This document shows, piece after piece, positions 1 through 7,606 of a stretch of 64,000 nt of DNA (its first letter is position 1; every line of letters begins with the position of its first letter). Source of the stretch: Kitasatospora sp. Root107 (lineage in GTDB: Bacteria; Actinomycetota; Actinomycetes; Streptomycetales; Streptomycetaceae); NCBI RefSeq assembly GCF_001424875.1, contig NZ_LMCT01000001.1, positions 700,116-764,115 of the forward strand, given 5' to 3'. Below the pieces are notes generated by a model, which saw nothing but the letters and a program-made list of their open reading frames with translations, was not told the origin of the DNA and ran no database searches. Made by a program: the position numbers and the translations under genes.

Positions 1-116
1 TCGACCACGGCCTGCAAGGTCCCGGCCAGGCTGCGGGCAGCGTTGAGGTCCGCCACGACCCGGTGCAAGGTGCGGAGGGTCGCGAGGCGGACGTAGGGCT
101 CCGACTCGGCTTCCAT
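1..116 (-). CDS. GAF-domain sensor/regulator, N-terminal fragment (cut by window edge)
   Basis: Only the first 38 codons are present, starting at the ATG whose complement is at 114-116. The peptide begins MEAESEPYVRLATLRTLH and continues with a VVADLNAARSLAGTLQAVV segment. This resembles the helix that opens GAF domains in streptomycete sensor proteins, where it precedes small-molecule binding and an output domain. The output domain lies outside the window, so the class (PucR-like regulator, phosphatase or kinase) cannot be told. A perfect Crp-type palindrome lies about 120 bp upstream. The GAF assignment rests on recall of similar proteins and is moderate. Confidence 0.5.
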   Translation of the reverse strand, partial: MEAESEPYVRLATLRTLHRVVADLNAARSLAGTLQAVV

Positions 117-497
117 GCGGGGGCTCCCCGGCTGCTTCGGATAGTTCTTGATGGTTATCGTCCGATTGCCAGAAGAACTGAATCACAGGGAGCACAACGT
201 TCGGCACGCTCGGTCAACAATAGGTCACCACTTGTGACCCAAATCACACAATGCACATGACCGAAACCGCAGCTCACCCGCCCTGGAGATGACATCTCCG
301 GACAATCACGACTATTCGCTGTTCGGTCGTCCACGGCCCGGGCTGAAGCCCTCCGAGGGCCGCTGAGGGCCGGGAGGGCGCGCACCGTCACCCCTGCGAG
401 TGAGAGGGGCGCCCGGCCGGGTGGGCCGGTTCAGCCCTTCGGCCCAGCAGGACCTACGACCACGGCCCGATGCCGCCCGACCGGTCGGCCGACTACC
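117..497. other. divergent intergenic region between the GAF gene and the flavin reductase gene
   Basis: A 381-bp gap between divergent genes, locally less GC-rich around 140-310. It contains the dyad GGTCAC-N5-GTGACC at 223-239, which overlaps a perfect TGTGA-N6-TCACA palindrome at 233-248. No convincing coding sequence was found, and the overlapping open frames on both strands look like GC-bias shadows. Confidence 0.6.
233..248. promoter_or_regulatory. candidate Crp-family operator (TGTGA-N6-TCACA)
   Basis: The sequence TGTGACCCAAATCACA is a perfect match to the classical Crp/cAMP half-sites and close to the streptomycete form GTG-N6-GNCAC. It lies between the divergent GAF and flavin reductase genes and overlaps a second dyad, GGTCAC-N5-GTGACC. 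Binding by Crp is inferred from the motif only. Confidence 0.5.
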
Positions 498-1037
498 GTG
501 CGGTACGTGCAGACGTCCCCGCAGTCCTCCACCACCAGCCCGGCCGCAACTCCCGAGGAGTTCCGCGCGGCCCTCGGCCAGCTCGCCTCCGGCGTCGCGC
601 TGGTCACCGCCCACGACCCCGAGGACGAGGAGGACGCCGGCATGACGGCGACCTCGTTCCTCTCGGTCTCGCTGGAGCCGCCGCTGGTGCTGGTCTCGGT
701 CCGCGAGGACTCCCGGATGGACGAGCTGCTGACCCGTACCGAACTCTGGGCCGTCTCGCTGCTCGGCGAGGCCCACCGGGCGGTCGCCTCACGCTTCGCC
801 ATGAAGGGGCGGCTGAGCGACCGGCTGCTGTTCGCCGACACCGCGCACCACCGGGGGGCACACACCGGGGCACCGCTGATCGACGGGGCGCTGGCCACGG
901 TCGAGTGCCGCACCGTCCAACGCATCCCGGCCGGCGACCACGTTCTGCTCCTCGGCCACGTCCTCGCCGCCGAGGTCACCTCGCCGGGGGCGCGGCCGCT
1001 GCTCTACCACCGCGGCAGCTACCGCCACCTCGCCTGA
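498..1037 (+). CDS. flavin reductase family protein
   Basis: A 179-residue protein of the flavin reductase-like (FMN-binding split-barrel) family, which typically uses NAD(P)H to reduce FMN or FAD for a partner monooxygenase. Visible features are the N-terminal FRAALGQLASGVALVTA block, the MTATSFLSVSLEPPLVLVSV strand pair that contacts the flavin, and the C-terminal PLLYHRGSYRHL motif. The length is usual for stand-alone reductases. The start is GTG at 498, with another in-frame GTG at 507. No monooxygenase partner is adjacent, so its substrate is unknown. It converges on the ArfB-like gene, with a dispersed palindromic repeat in the gap. Confidence 0.85.
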   Translation: MRYVQTSPQSSTTSPAATPEEFRAALGQLASGVALVTAHDPEDEEDAGMTATSFLSVSLEPPLVLVSVREDSRMDELLTRTELWAVSLLGEAHRAVASRFAMKGRLSDRLLFADTAHHRGAHTGAPLIDGALATVECRTVQRIPAGDHVLLLGHVLAAEVTSPGARPLLYHRGSYRHLA

Positions 1038-1045
1038 CGCACGGT

Positions 1046-1201
1046 TGCACCACCAGGGGCTCGGGGCTCTGCTGACTTGCGGCTCCGCCGCGTGGGCGAG
1101 GAGATCTGGCGCCGGGGTCACATGCGAAAGTGCCTGACCGTTTACGTACGGATCACCTTGCAAGGGTCGGCGTCGCAGTTCCCCGAGCCCCTGGTGGTGC
1201 A
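1046..1201 (+). repeat. dispersed palindromic element, copy 1 (long subtype)
   Basis: A 156-bp element whose ends form a perfect 21-bp inverted repeat (1046-1066 and 1181-1201, core CCAGGGGCTCGGGG). The interior carries GAGGAGATCTGGCG, GCGAAAGTGCCTGACC, TACGTACGGATCACCTTGCA and GGTCGGCGTCGCAG, all shared with five other copies in this window. It is of the long subtype, with a roughly 30-bp GC-rich block (TGCGGCTCCGCCGCGTGGG) just inside the left arm. It fills the gap between convergent stop codons. Confidence 0.9.
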
Positions 1202-1209
1202 CCGTGTGC

Positions 1210-1641
1210 CTAGTCTGCGGCGGGCCGGCCACGGCCGGCCTTGAGGTCGGAGCGGTGGCGCTTGTTGGAGAGCCGACGTTCGATCATGCCGCGGGTGGGC
1301 TTGGTCTTGCGGCGGGTCTTGGGCGGCGGGGCGGTGGCTTCGCCGAGCAGAGCGGCCATCCGGGCGGCGGCCACCTCGCGGTTGCGCCACTGGGAGCGGT
1401 GCTCGGAGGCGCGGACCACCAGGATGCGGCCGTCCACCAAGCGGGAGGCGAGCCGTTCGAGGGCGCGGTCCTTCCAGACCTGGGGCAGGGCGTCCGAGGC
1501 TGCCAGGTCGTAGCGGAGCTCGACCTGGGTGTCGGAGGTGTTGACGTGCTGGCCACCGGGGCCGGAGGAACGGGAGAAGCGCCAGACGAGCTCGGCGTCG
1601 GGGACGACGACCGATCCCCGGACGCGGATGGGCTCGGGCAT
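1210..1641 (-). CDS. arfB: ArfB-like alternative ribosome-rescue peptidyl-tRNA hydrolase
   Basis: A 143-residue protein with the release factor class I domain. The catalytic GGQ sits at residues 29-31 in SSGPGGQHVNT, which hydrolyses peptidyl-tRNA on stalled ribosomes. The basic C-terminal tail (KTRRKTKPTRGMIERRLSNKR) matches the tail that enters the empty mRNA channel in ArfB (YaeJ). The length is right for ArfB and too short for RF1 or RF2. The start is the ATG complementary to 1639-1641; the upstream extension of the frame is antisense to the next gene and was not used. Confidence 0.9.
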   Translation of the reverse strand: MPEPIRVRGSVVVPDAELVWRFSRSSGPGGQHVNTSDTQVELRYDLAASDALPQVWKDRALERLASRLVDGRILVVRASEHRSQWRNREVAAARMAALLGEATAPPPKTRRKTKPTRGMIERRLSNKRHRSDLKAGRGRPAAD

Positions 1642-1695
1642 GGGCCCATCATCTCGCGCCGGTGCGGCGAGGTCACCAGGTTTACGCCTGGGAGA

Positions 1696-2193
1696 ATGGG
1701 CGGTGTGATAGAGCTCGGCTACGCCCTCTCCAACCGCTTCCCCGACCCTCCGCAGACGGACTACCGGACCGCGCCGGTCCGCAGCCTGCGGCACGACCTG
1801 TTCTGCGGCGACGTCTACCTGGATGCGGACGGCGCGGAGTTGTCCACAGGCTGGGGATGGGTGCCGGTGCTGGACTTCGCCTGGGCACTCTGCGACAGCG
1901 TCGAACAGCTCGACCAGGACCCACGCGGCAGCCGTTCCGCCGCCGTGCAGACCTACGACCTGGACTTCACCCAGAACACCGAGCTGCTCCGGTTCGCCCG
2001 CCGCTTCGGCCTGGTCGAGATCAGCGCCACCTGGCTGCCGGACGAACCGATCGCGGTGGTCCGCCACGCCGATCTGCGGCGGGAGGCCCGGGATTTCCTG
2101 CAGGACGTCCTGGCCGACCTGTTCGACCTGCACGAGGGACTGGCCGACAACCCGAACATCTGGACGGTTCAGGGGAAGTTTCCCCGGGTCTGA
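1696..2193 (+). CDS. hypothetical protein
   Basis: A 165-residue protein that I cannot assign to a family. It is acidic, with no signal peptide or membrane segment, and looks like a soluble alpha/beta protein: aromatic-rich strands (STGWGWVPVLDFAW) followed by a C-terminal helix (REARDFLQDVLADLFDLHEGL). The start is ATG at 1696, with a GTG at 1705 as an alternative. It is separated by about 100 bp from the downstream terD and transcribed in the same direction. The frame is supported by position-specific GC bias and by its fit between the divergent arfB start and terD. Confidence 0.7.
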   Translation: MGGVIELGYALSNRFPDPPQTDYRTAPVRSLRHDLFCGDVYLDADGAELSTGWGWVPVLDFAWALCDSVEQLDQDPRGSRSAAVQTYDLDFTQNTELLRFARRFGLVEISATWLPDEPIAVVRHADLRREARDFLQDVLADLFDLHEGLADNPNIWTVQGKFPRV

Positions 2194-2296
2194 GTCCCCA
2201 TCAGGGTCCCGGCATGAGAAATTGGCGGCCGCGGCAGGAACCACCGGCCCCGCCGCCCGCGTTCTTCCGACAAAAGCGACGAAGGGACACCACACC

Positions 2297-2872
2297 ATGC
2301 CAGTGAGCCTCTCCAAGGGCGGCAACGTCTCGCTGACCAAGGAGGCCCCCGGCCTCACCGCGGTCAACGTGGGCCTCGGGTGGGACGTACGCACCACCAC
2401 GGGTGCCGAGTTCGACCTGGATGCCAGTGCCATCGTGCTCAACGCTGAGGGCAAGGTGCTGTCCAACGGGCACTTCGTGTTCTTCAACAACACCAGCACC
2501 CCCGACAGCACCGTCGTGCACACCGGCGACAACCGCTCCGGCGAGGGCGCCGGCGACGACGAGGTCATCAAGGTCAACCTGGCCGGCCTGCCGGCCGAGG
2601 CGGCCCGGATCACCTTCCCGGTGTCGATCTACGACGCCACCACCCGGGGCCAGAGCTTCGGCCAGGTCCGGAACGCCTACATCCGGGTGCTGAACCAGGC
2701 GGGCGAGGCCGAGATCGCCCGCTACGACCTCTCCGAGGACGCCGCCACCGAGACCGCCATGATCTTCGGCGAGCTCTACCGCAACGGCGCCGAGTGGAAG
2801 TTCCGCGCCATCGGCCAGGGCTACGCCTCCGGCCTGGCGGGCATCGCGCAGGACTTCGGCGTCAGCCTCTGA
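2297..2872 (+). CDS. terD: TerD family protein (tellurium resistance / calcium-binding stress protein)
   Basis: A 191-residue protein, the standard TerD length. It opens with MPVSLSKGGNVSLTKEAPGL and carries the family blocks GLGWDVRTTTGAEFDLDASA, GDNRSGEGAGDDE, a calcium-binding acidic loop, and a C-terminal YRNGAEWKFRAIGQGYASGL. Ter domains bind calcium and are linked to tellurite, phage and stress phenotypes. Streptomycetes carry many paralogues with developmental roles, so a specific tellurite function should not be assumed. The ATG start is at 2297. It is followed by a strong hairpin. Confidence 0.93.
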   Translation: MPVSLSKGGNVSLTKEAPGLTAVNVGLGWDVRTTTGAEFDLDASAIVLNAEGKVLSNGHFVFFNNTSTPDSTVVHTGDNRSGEGAGDDEVIKVNLAGLPAEAARITFPVSIYDATTRGQSFGQVRNAYIRVLNQAGEAEIARYDLSEDAATETAMIFGELYRNGAEWKFRAIGQGYASGLAGIAQDFGVSL

Positions 2873-2884
2873 CGGTCCGACCAT

Positions 2885-2924
2885 GACTGAGGGGCGCGGG
2901 GAGTGATCCCCGCGCCCCTCAGTC
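2885..2924 (+). terminator. hairpin downstream of terD
   Basis: A perfect 18-bp stem (2885-2902 with 2907-2924, arm GACTGAGGGGCGCGGGGA) with a GTGA loop and no T run, 12 bp after the terD stop. It lies between convergent genes, so it can act in both directions. Confidence 0.75.
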
Positions 2925-2934
2925 GTGCCTGACG

Positions 2935-3960
2935 TCAGCTCAGCTCCGCCCGGAGCTGGGCGACCTGGATGATCTCGGTGTCGTCGTGCGCGGTCAGGTC
3001 GACCACCTCGGGCCTGGCGTGCTGCTCGTCGGGCTCCGGGGCCGCCACGGGCTGCTCGACCGGCTGCTGCCGGGCGGCGTACCGGGCGCTCTCGGCCAGT
3101 GCCTCGTCGCCGAGCACGTCGGCCAGGTCGCCCTGGGCGCCGAGCTCGGTCACGCTGCCCACGGCGGGCGCCGGGGCGGCGGCCCGGACGGCGGCGGCAC
3201 CGGCCGCACTGTTGCGGCCGAAGAAGCTGAAGTTCGGCACCCGCGAGGCGGGCCTGGCCCGCTGCCGGACCACCACCACCGACTCGGCCGCCGCACCCGC
3301 CGCGGCCAGCACCGGGCGCTCCGGCGCGGCGCCGAGCTGACGGACCGTCGGGACGGTCTCGGGCAGCGCCGCGGAGCGCAGCGCGACGGCGGCCCGCTGA
3401 TCGCTCTCCCGCCGTGCCTCGGCCCGCTCGGCCGCCTGCTCCAGCTGCCGCAGCACGGACGCCGCGCGGACGTACGCGGCCGGAGAGGCGGGGTACTTGG
3501 GGCGGGTGGCGGCCAGGGCCCGCTGGTGCGCCTCGGCCTCCTTGAGGGCCTGCTCGGCGACGCTCACGGCCCGCTCCCGGAGCAGCCGGGCGATCTCGGT
3601 CTCGGCCTTGGCCAACCGGGACTTCTCGGCGGTCAGCCGGCGGCCGAACCGGGTGGCCCGCTCCTCGGCCACCTCGGCGGCGTACTCGGCCTCGGCGAGC
3701 TGCTCCTCGAAGCGCTCCTCGGACCGCTTGCGGCGGGTGGCGGCGAGTTCGGCGGCCAGCCGGGAGGTGCGGTCGCGCTGGCGCAGCACGACGCCGACAC
3801 CGACCGCGGCGAGCACCGCCGCGATCCCGACCGAACGCACCACGAGGGTGTCCGGACTGGCCGCGAGTGCACCGAGGGAAGCGACGACGAGTACGCCGAT
3901 GGCGATCGGCGGCACAGAGCGGCCGAGGACGGAGGAGTGCCGGTGGCGTCCGCGAGACAT
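2935..3960 (-). CDS. membrane-anchored coiled-coil protein of unknown function
   Basis: A 341-residue protein. It has two closely spaced hydrophobic segments near the N-terminus (about residues 17-35 and 42-60), a long charged heptad-rich helix of about 65-200 (RFEEQLAEAEYAAEVAEERATRF; LLRERAVSVAEQALKEAEAHQ), and an Ala/Pro-rich, finally acidic tail. Topology suggests a hairpin membrane anchor with a cytoplasmic coiled coil. It is last in the leftward run that includes the folate genes, behind the DUF3180 gene. I do not recognise a named family. Confidence 0.75.
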   Translation of the reverse strand: MSRGRHRHSSVLGRSVPPIAIGVLVVASLGALAASPDTLVVRSVGIAAVLAAVGVGVVLRQRDRTSRLAAELAATRRKRSEERFEEQLAEAEYAAEVAEERATRFGRRLTAEKSRLAKAETEIARLLRERAVSVAEQALKEAEAHQRALAATRPKYPASPAAYVRAASVLRQLEQAAERAEARRESDQRAAVALRSAALPETVPTVRQLGAAPERPVLAAAGAAAESVVVVRQRARPASRVPNFSFFGRNSAAGAAAVRAAAPAPAVGSVTELGAQGDLADVLGDEALAESARYAARQQPVEQPVAAPEPDEQHARPEVVDLTAHDDTEIIQVAQLRAELS

Positions 3961-4065
3961 GCCAAAGAAACTAGCGTGCGAATTGGGGCGCTGTCAGCCT
4001 GGGACCCGTTTCCGCTCTTGACAGTTCGTCACGGCCACCGCCGGTGACGGCGGCCCGACACCCCG

Positions 4066-4554
4066 TCAGCGCGGCGAGGGAGCCGACCCGGTCGGCCCTT
4101 CGTGGTCCTCCGGGAGCCGACAGACGTGCTGCAGCCAGAGCGCGGCGGCGACCACCGCGACCCCGGCCAGCACGGCGAAGCCCGCCGTGATCGCCTGCGA
4201 GGAGCGGGCCGGGTTGTCCAGCTGGCTCAGCAGGTGGATACCGGTGCCCGCGTACACGCCGGTCACCACGGCCGACACCAGGGCGCTGGCCTGAGCCAGC
4301 ACCACCGCCCTGGCGGCGCCCAGCGGGTCCACGCCCTTGGCGCCGGGCTGCCGCTCGCGGACCGCCTTGAGCCGGGAGCGGAGCGAGATCGCGGTGGCCA
4401 GCAGGACGACCGCGACGGCCGCGAGCACGATCGGGGCGGCGGTGGGCACGCCGGGCAAGTGACCCAGCGAGTCCCACAGCCGGGCGCCGGCCCAGGCGAG
4501 CGCCGTCGCCACGGCGGCGATGGCGAGCAGCAGGCGGAGGCGGAGCGGCTTCAC
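4066..4554 (-). CDS. DUF3180 family membrane protein
   Basis: A 162-residue integral membrane protein with four predicted segments (about 8-25, 38-58, 87-107 and 120-142). The protein matches DUF3180, an actinobacterial family commonly found immediately downstream of folK. The function is unknown. Here it follows folK on the same strand, separated by a 269-bp gap that holds an inverted-repeat element at 4665-4823. Confidence 0.85.
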   Translation of the reverse strand: MKPLRLRLLLAIAAVATALAWAGARLWDSLGHLPGVPTAAPIVLAAVAVVLLATAISLRSRLKAVRERQPGAKGVDPLGAARAVVLAQASALVSAVVTGVYAGTGIHLLSQLDNPARSSQAITAGFAVLAGVAVVAAALWLQHVCRLPEDHEGPTGSAPSPR

Positions 4555-4664
4555 GGAAGTCCTTCCCGGGCGGGTGAACGGGCGGTGCGAGATCCTGACG
4601 GCTGGTCAGCCCACCGTACCGGCGCTCACCCGGTCGGACGGCCGACAGGATCGGGAAGTTCCTG

Positions 4665-4823
4665 GACCCTCCGGCAATTGGGGGGCGGAGGAAGGAGCGG
4701 CGTTGGGGTGCGTGCCTCGGCGGTGCCGAGGAGGGAGTCCATGCGGAGCATCGGCGACCGACGAGAAGCCGGCGAGGTGCGTGCCCCGGCGACGCGACGC
4801 CGCCCACCAATTGCCGGAGGGTC
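4665..4823. repeat. 159-bp element with 23-bp terminal inverted repeats (MITE-like)
   Basis: The left arm at 4665-4687 and right arm at 4801-4823 are inverted copies over 23 bp with one mismatch (core GACCCTCCGGCAATTGG). The 113-bp interior contains a partial direct repeat (GGTGCGTGCC-T/C-CGGCG) and no credible ORF. The right end abuts the folK stop codon at 4824-4826. It could be a miniature inverted-repeat element or a large transcript stem after folK. No target-site duplication is obvious. Confidence 0.7.
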
Positions 4824-5423
4824 TCACTCGGGCAGTCGGAGTTGGATGTCGTCGCGCCGCTTGACGCCCTGGCCGGGCTGGTCGGCGATCTCCTTGAGCA
4901 GGTCGGCCACCCGGCCCAGGCCCGGCAGCTCGCCGTCCGGGTCGGCGTCCTGCCAGGGGGCGAGCACGAAAGCCCGCTCGTGCGCCCGGGGGTGCGGCAG
5001 CAGCAGCTCGGGCTCGTCGCTGGTGACGCCCTCGTACGCCAGGATGTCGACGTCCAGGGTGCGCGGGCCCCAGCGGACGGTGCGGACCCGGCCGAAGGCG
5101 TCCTCGACCGCGTTGGCCCGCTCCAGCAGCGAGTGCGGCGGCAGCGTGGTGCGCAGCACCACCACGGCGTTGAAGTAGCTGGGCTGCTCGTCCGGACCGC
5201 CCAGCGCCTCGGTCTCGAAGACCGCGGAGACGGCGGTGATCCGCACCCCGGGGGTGTCCTCCAGTGCGTCCACCGCGCCCTGCAGGGTCTCCAGGCGGTT
5301 GCCCAGGTTGCTGCCGAGGGCGACCACGGCGCGGCGCGGGTTGTGCAGGGTCGAGTCGGCGGTGTCGACCCGGCGTTCCAGGTCGAACGTGGTCGGCGAG
5401 GCGGTCGGGTCGCTGGTGCTCAT
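4824..5423 (-). CDS. folK: 2-amino-4-hydroxy-6-hydroxymethyldihydropteridine pyrophosphokinase
   Basis: This is HPPK, which transfers pyrophosphate from ATP to 6-hydroxymethyl-dihydropterin in folate synthesis. Signatures are ALGSNLGNRLETLQGAV near residues 35-51, GPRTLDVDIL with the metal-binding DVD, and LPHPRAHERAFVLAPW. The 34-residue lead before the catalytic domain is Ser/Thr-rich and probably flexible. Two consecutive ATGs occur (5424-5426 and 5421-5423); the second is used here. It lies directly downstream of folB on the same strand, consistent with a folP-folB-folK operon. Confidence 0.95.
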   Translation of the reverse strand: MSTSDPTASPTTFDLERRVDTADSTLHNPRRAVVALGSNLGNRLETLQGAVDALEDTPGVRITAVSAVFETEALGGPDEQPSYFNAVVVLRTTLPPHSLLERANAVEDAFGRVRTVRWGPRTLDVDILAYEGVTSDEPELLLPHPRAHERAFVLAPWQDADPDGELPGLGRVADLLKEIADQPGQGVKRRDDIQLRLPE

Positions 5424-5466
5424 CAAGATCCCTCTGCGGCTTCGGGGGCGGGACGGGCCACGGACG

Positions 5467-5829
5467 TCACGCGCGGCCCCGGTGGATGGTGATCGTGACG
5501 TCGTCGAACGGCACGGTGATCGGGGCGTCCGGCTTGTGCACGGTGACCTCGACCTCCTCGACGGCGTCGTGCGCGAGGCACTGGTCGGCGATCCGCTGGG
5601 CCAGCGTCTCGATCAGGTCGACCGGCTCGCCGGAGATGATCGCGGTGACCTCCTCGGCCACCACGCCGTAGTGCGCGGTGCGGGTCAGGTCGTCGCCGGA
5701 GGCCGCCGGGCGGGTGTCCAGATAGAGCACCAGGTCGACCACGAAGGTCTGGCCCTCGATCCGCTCACGTTCGAAGACGCCGTGGTGGCCCCGGGCGCGG
5801 AGGCCCCGCAGAGTGACGCGGTCCAGCAA
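5467..5829 (-). CDS. folB: dihydroneopterin aldolase
   Basis: A 120-residue enzyme that cleaves dihydroneopterin to 6-hydroxymethyl-dihydropterin and glycolaldehyde. Family blocks are RGLRARGHHGVFERER, YGVVAEEV, LIETLAQRIADQCL and VHKPDAPITVPFDDV. The chosen start is a TTG complementary to 5827-5829, preceded by GGGAGAAG. This gives the normal family length; the longer open frame to 5943 adds residues unlike FolB. It lies between the NTF2-like gene and folK in the leftward folate block. Confidence 0.93.
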   Translation of the reverse strand: MLDRVTLRGLRARGHHGVFERERIEGQTFVVDLVLYLDTRPAASGDDLTRTAHYGVVAEEVTAIISGEPVDLIETLAQRIADQCLAHDAVEEVEVTVHKPDAPITVPFDDVTITIHRGRA

Positions 5830-6048
5830 CTCACTTCTCCCATGTGGACAGGCCCCGCACAGGGCGGGGCACCGGGCCTCGTCGCCCGCGACCTTCGAAT
5901 CTACCTGCCGGCAAGGACGAACCCCGACCGTCCTACCCGGCACCGCGCGGCGCCACGCGCGCCGGAACGGCCATTGACGTGAACATCCGGTGCATGTTGG
6001 CGCAACACTCCCGCCGTCGGCCGGATTCCCGGCCTCAGCGCCCCTCGA

Positions 6049-6543
6049 TCAGTCCTCGTCCTCGTCGTCGCCGCTGGTCAGCACGGGTGAACCGTGGTGC
6101 GACCAGAGCTTCCAGCCGGCCGGGGTCCGGCGGAACAGGTTGGTCGAGACCACCTTCCCACCGACCAGCGGACCGAGTTCGCCCTCCTCCTCGGCCTCCC
6201 CGCCGGAGAGAATGTTCTCGGTGCACGTGACCAGGGCCACATCGCCCTGCACCTCGCACTCCACGTCGGTCAGGAAGAACTGGATGTACTCCGTGTTCAT
6301 CATGATCAACATGTACGAACGGGTCACCTGGGCCCGGCCGCGCAGCACCGGCCAGCCGGGGTGCACACAGACCGCCCCGGTCTTGTCGTCCGCCTCACCG
6401 GGGCCCAGCCAGGCGGCCTCGACGCCCTCCAGGTTCCCGTTCTCCAGCGCCTCGTAGAGCGCCTGGTTGGCTGCCAGGACGGCCTCGCGGTCCAACTCCG
6501 CCGCCGTCGCCCGGTCACCGATCGACCTACCGTCACCCGCCAT
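6049..6543 (-). CDS. nuclear transport factor 2 (SnoaL-like) family protein
   Basis: A 164-residue protein with the cone-shaped NTF2 fold. It has an N-terminal helix (VLAANQALYEALENGNLEGVEAAW), a VCVHPGWPVLRGRAQVTRSY block with the usual H-P-G-W, and a C-terminal sheet ending GWKLWSHHGSPV. The acidic tail is DDEDED. Streptomycetes keep this gene between folP and folB, which suggests a role tied to pterin chemistry or simple co-transcription, but the activity is unknown. The ATG is complementary to 6541-6543, 44 bp from the folP stop. Confidence 0.85.
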   Translation of the reverse strand: MAGDGRSIGDRATAAELDREAVLAANQALYEALENGNLEGVEAAWLGPGEADDKTGAVCVHPGWPVLRGRAQVTRSYMLIMMNTEYIQFFLTDVECEVQGDVALVTCTENILSGGEAEEEGELGPLVGGKVVSTNLFRRTPAGWKLWSHHGSPVLTSGDDEDED

Positions 6544-6587
6544 GCTTCCTCCGCAGTGCCAAGCCAGCGTCCCCTCCGGGGCCCACG

Positions 6588-7445
6588 TCACCGCCCCCTT
6601 CGTGCAGCCCGTTCCCAGGCCGCGACCACTCGTACGGCGTCGGCGGTGCCGGCCACGTCGTGCACCCGGACCGCCCACGCACCTGCCTGGGCCGACAGCA
6701 CCGAGACGGCCGCGGTGGCGTCGTCCCGCTGCCTGGCCGGGCGCGGCTCCCCGGTTTCCGGGTCGGCGAGCAGCGTACCCAGGAACCGCTTGCGCGAAGC
6801 GGCCACCAGTACGGGGCGCCCGAGCGCGGTCAGCTCGCCCAGCCGGCCGAGCAGCGCCCAGTTGTGCTCGGAGGTTTTGGCGAAGCCGAGCCCCGGGTCC
6901 AGCACCAACTGCTCCTCCTTCACCCCCGCCGCGGTCAACGCGGCCATCCGGCCGGTCAGTTCGGCCACCACGTCGGCCACCACGTCCTGATAGACCGCCA
7001 GCTCGTCCATGTCCGCGGACTGCCCCCGCCAGTGCATCACCACGAACGGCGCCCCGGTGGCCGCCACCACCCCCGCCATCTCCGGATCGGCCAGCCCGCC
7101 CGAGACGTCGTTCACCAGCCGGGCCCCGGCCGCCACCGCCTGCTCGGCAACCGCCGCCCGCATGGTGTCCACCGACACCACCACCCCCGCCGCCGCAAGC
7201 TCCCGGACCACCGGGATCACCCGCCGCAGCTCCTCCTGCTCCGTCACCCGCTGCGCCCCGGGCCGGGTCGACTCCCCCCCGACATCGACCAGATCGGCCC
7301 CCCGCGCGGTCAGCGCGAGCCCGTGCGCCACGGCTGCCGCCGGGTCCAGCCACAGCCCCCCGTCCGAGAACGAGTCGGGGGTCACGTTGACCACCCCCAT
7401 CACAGCGCAGCGGTCAAGACGCGAGAGCCCGGGCAGGTTGTTCAT
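6588..7445 (-). CDS. folP: dihydropteroate synthase
   Basis: A 285-residue DHPS that condenses p-aminobenzoate with the activated pterin, the sulfonamide target step. The TIM-barrel signatures are all present: GVVNVTPDSFSDGG, DVGGESTRPGA, VNDVSGG, LDPGLGFAKT, ASRKRFLG and RVHDV. The ATG start is near 7445. It heads the run folP - NTF2-like - folB - folK. A dispersed repeat (copy 2) lies immediately upstream and separates it from the MprF-like gene. Confidence 0.96.
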   Translation of the reverse strand: MNNLPGLSRLDRCAVMGVVNVTPDSFSDGGLWLDPAAAVAHGLALTARGADLVDVGGESTRPGAQRVTEQEELRRVIPVVRELAAAGVVVSVDTMRAAVAEQAVAAGARLVNDVSGGLADPEMAGVVAATGAPFVVMHWRGQSADMDELAVYQDVVADVVAELTGRMAALTAAGVKEEQLVLDPGLGFAKTSEHNWALLGRLGELTALGRPVLVAASRKRFLGTLLADPETGEPRPARQRDDATAAVSVLSAQAGAWAVRVHDVAGTADAVRVVAAWERAARRGR

Positions 7446-7474
7446 GCCGCCATTATCGGCACACGCTACGGAAG

Positions 7475-7592
7475 CCAGGGGCTCGGGGAACTGCGACGCC
7501 GACCTCGTAAAAGGTGATCCGTGCGTAGCGGGTCAGGCACTTTCGCCTGTTGCCCGCCGGCCACGAACCGTCGCCGTTCCCCGAGCCCCTGG
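7475..7592 (-). repeat. dispersed palindromic element, copy 2 (short subtype, reversed)
   Basis: A 118-bp element with arms CCAGGGGCTCGGGGAACTGCG and CGTTCCCCGAGCCCCTGG and interior blocks AAGGTGATCCGT and GGTCAGGCACTTTCGC, the reverse complement of copies 1, 4, 5 and 6. It is the most diverged copy. It lies between two tandem leftward genes, just upstream of folP. The flank GGTGCAACTT after the right arm matches the outer flank of copies 4 and 6. Confidence 0.88.
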
Positions 7593-7606
7593 ATGGTGCA
7601 ACTTCC

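Noticed and set aside
1204..1695. Upstream extension of the hypothetical gene ending at 2193
   Set aside because: The extension is antisense to the arfB gene, which has an intact GGQ domain; the start at 1696 fits the gap.
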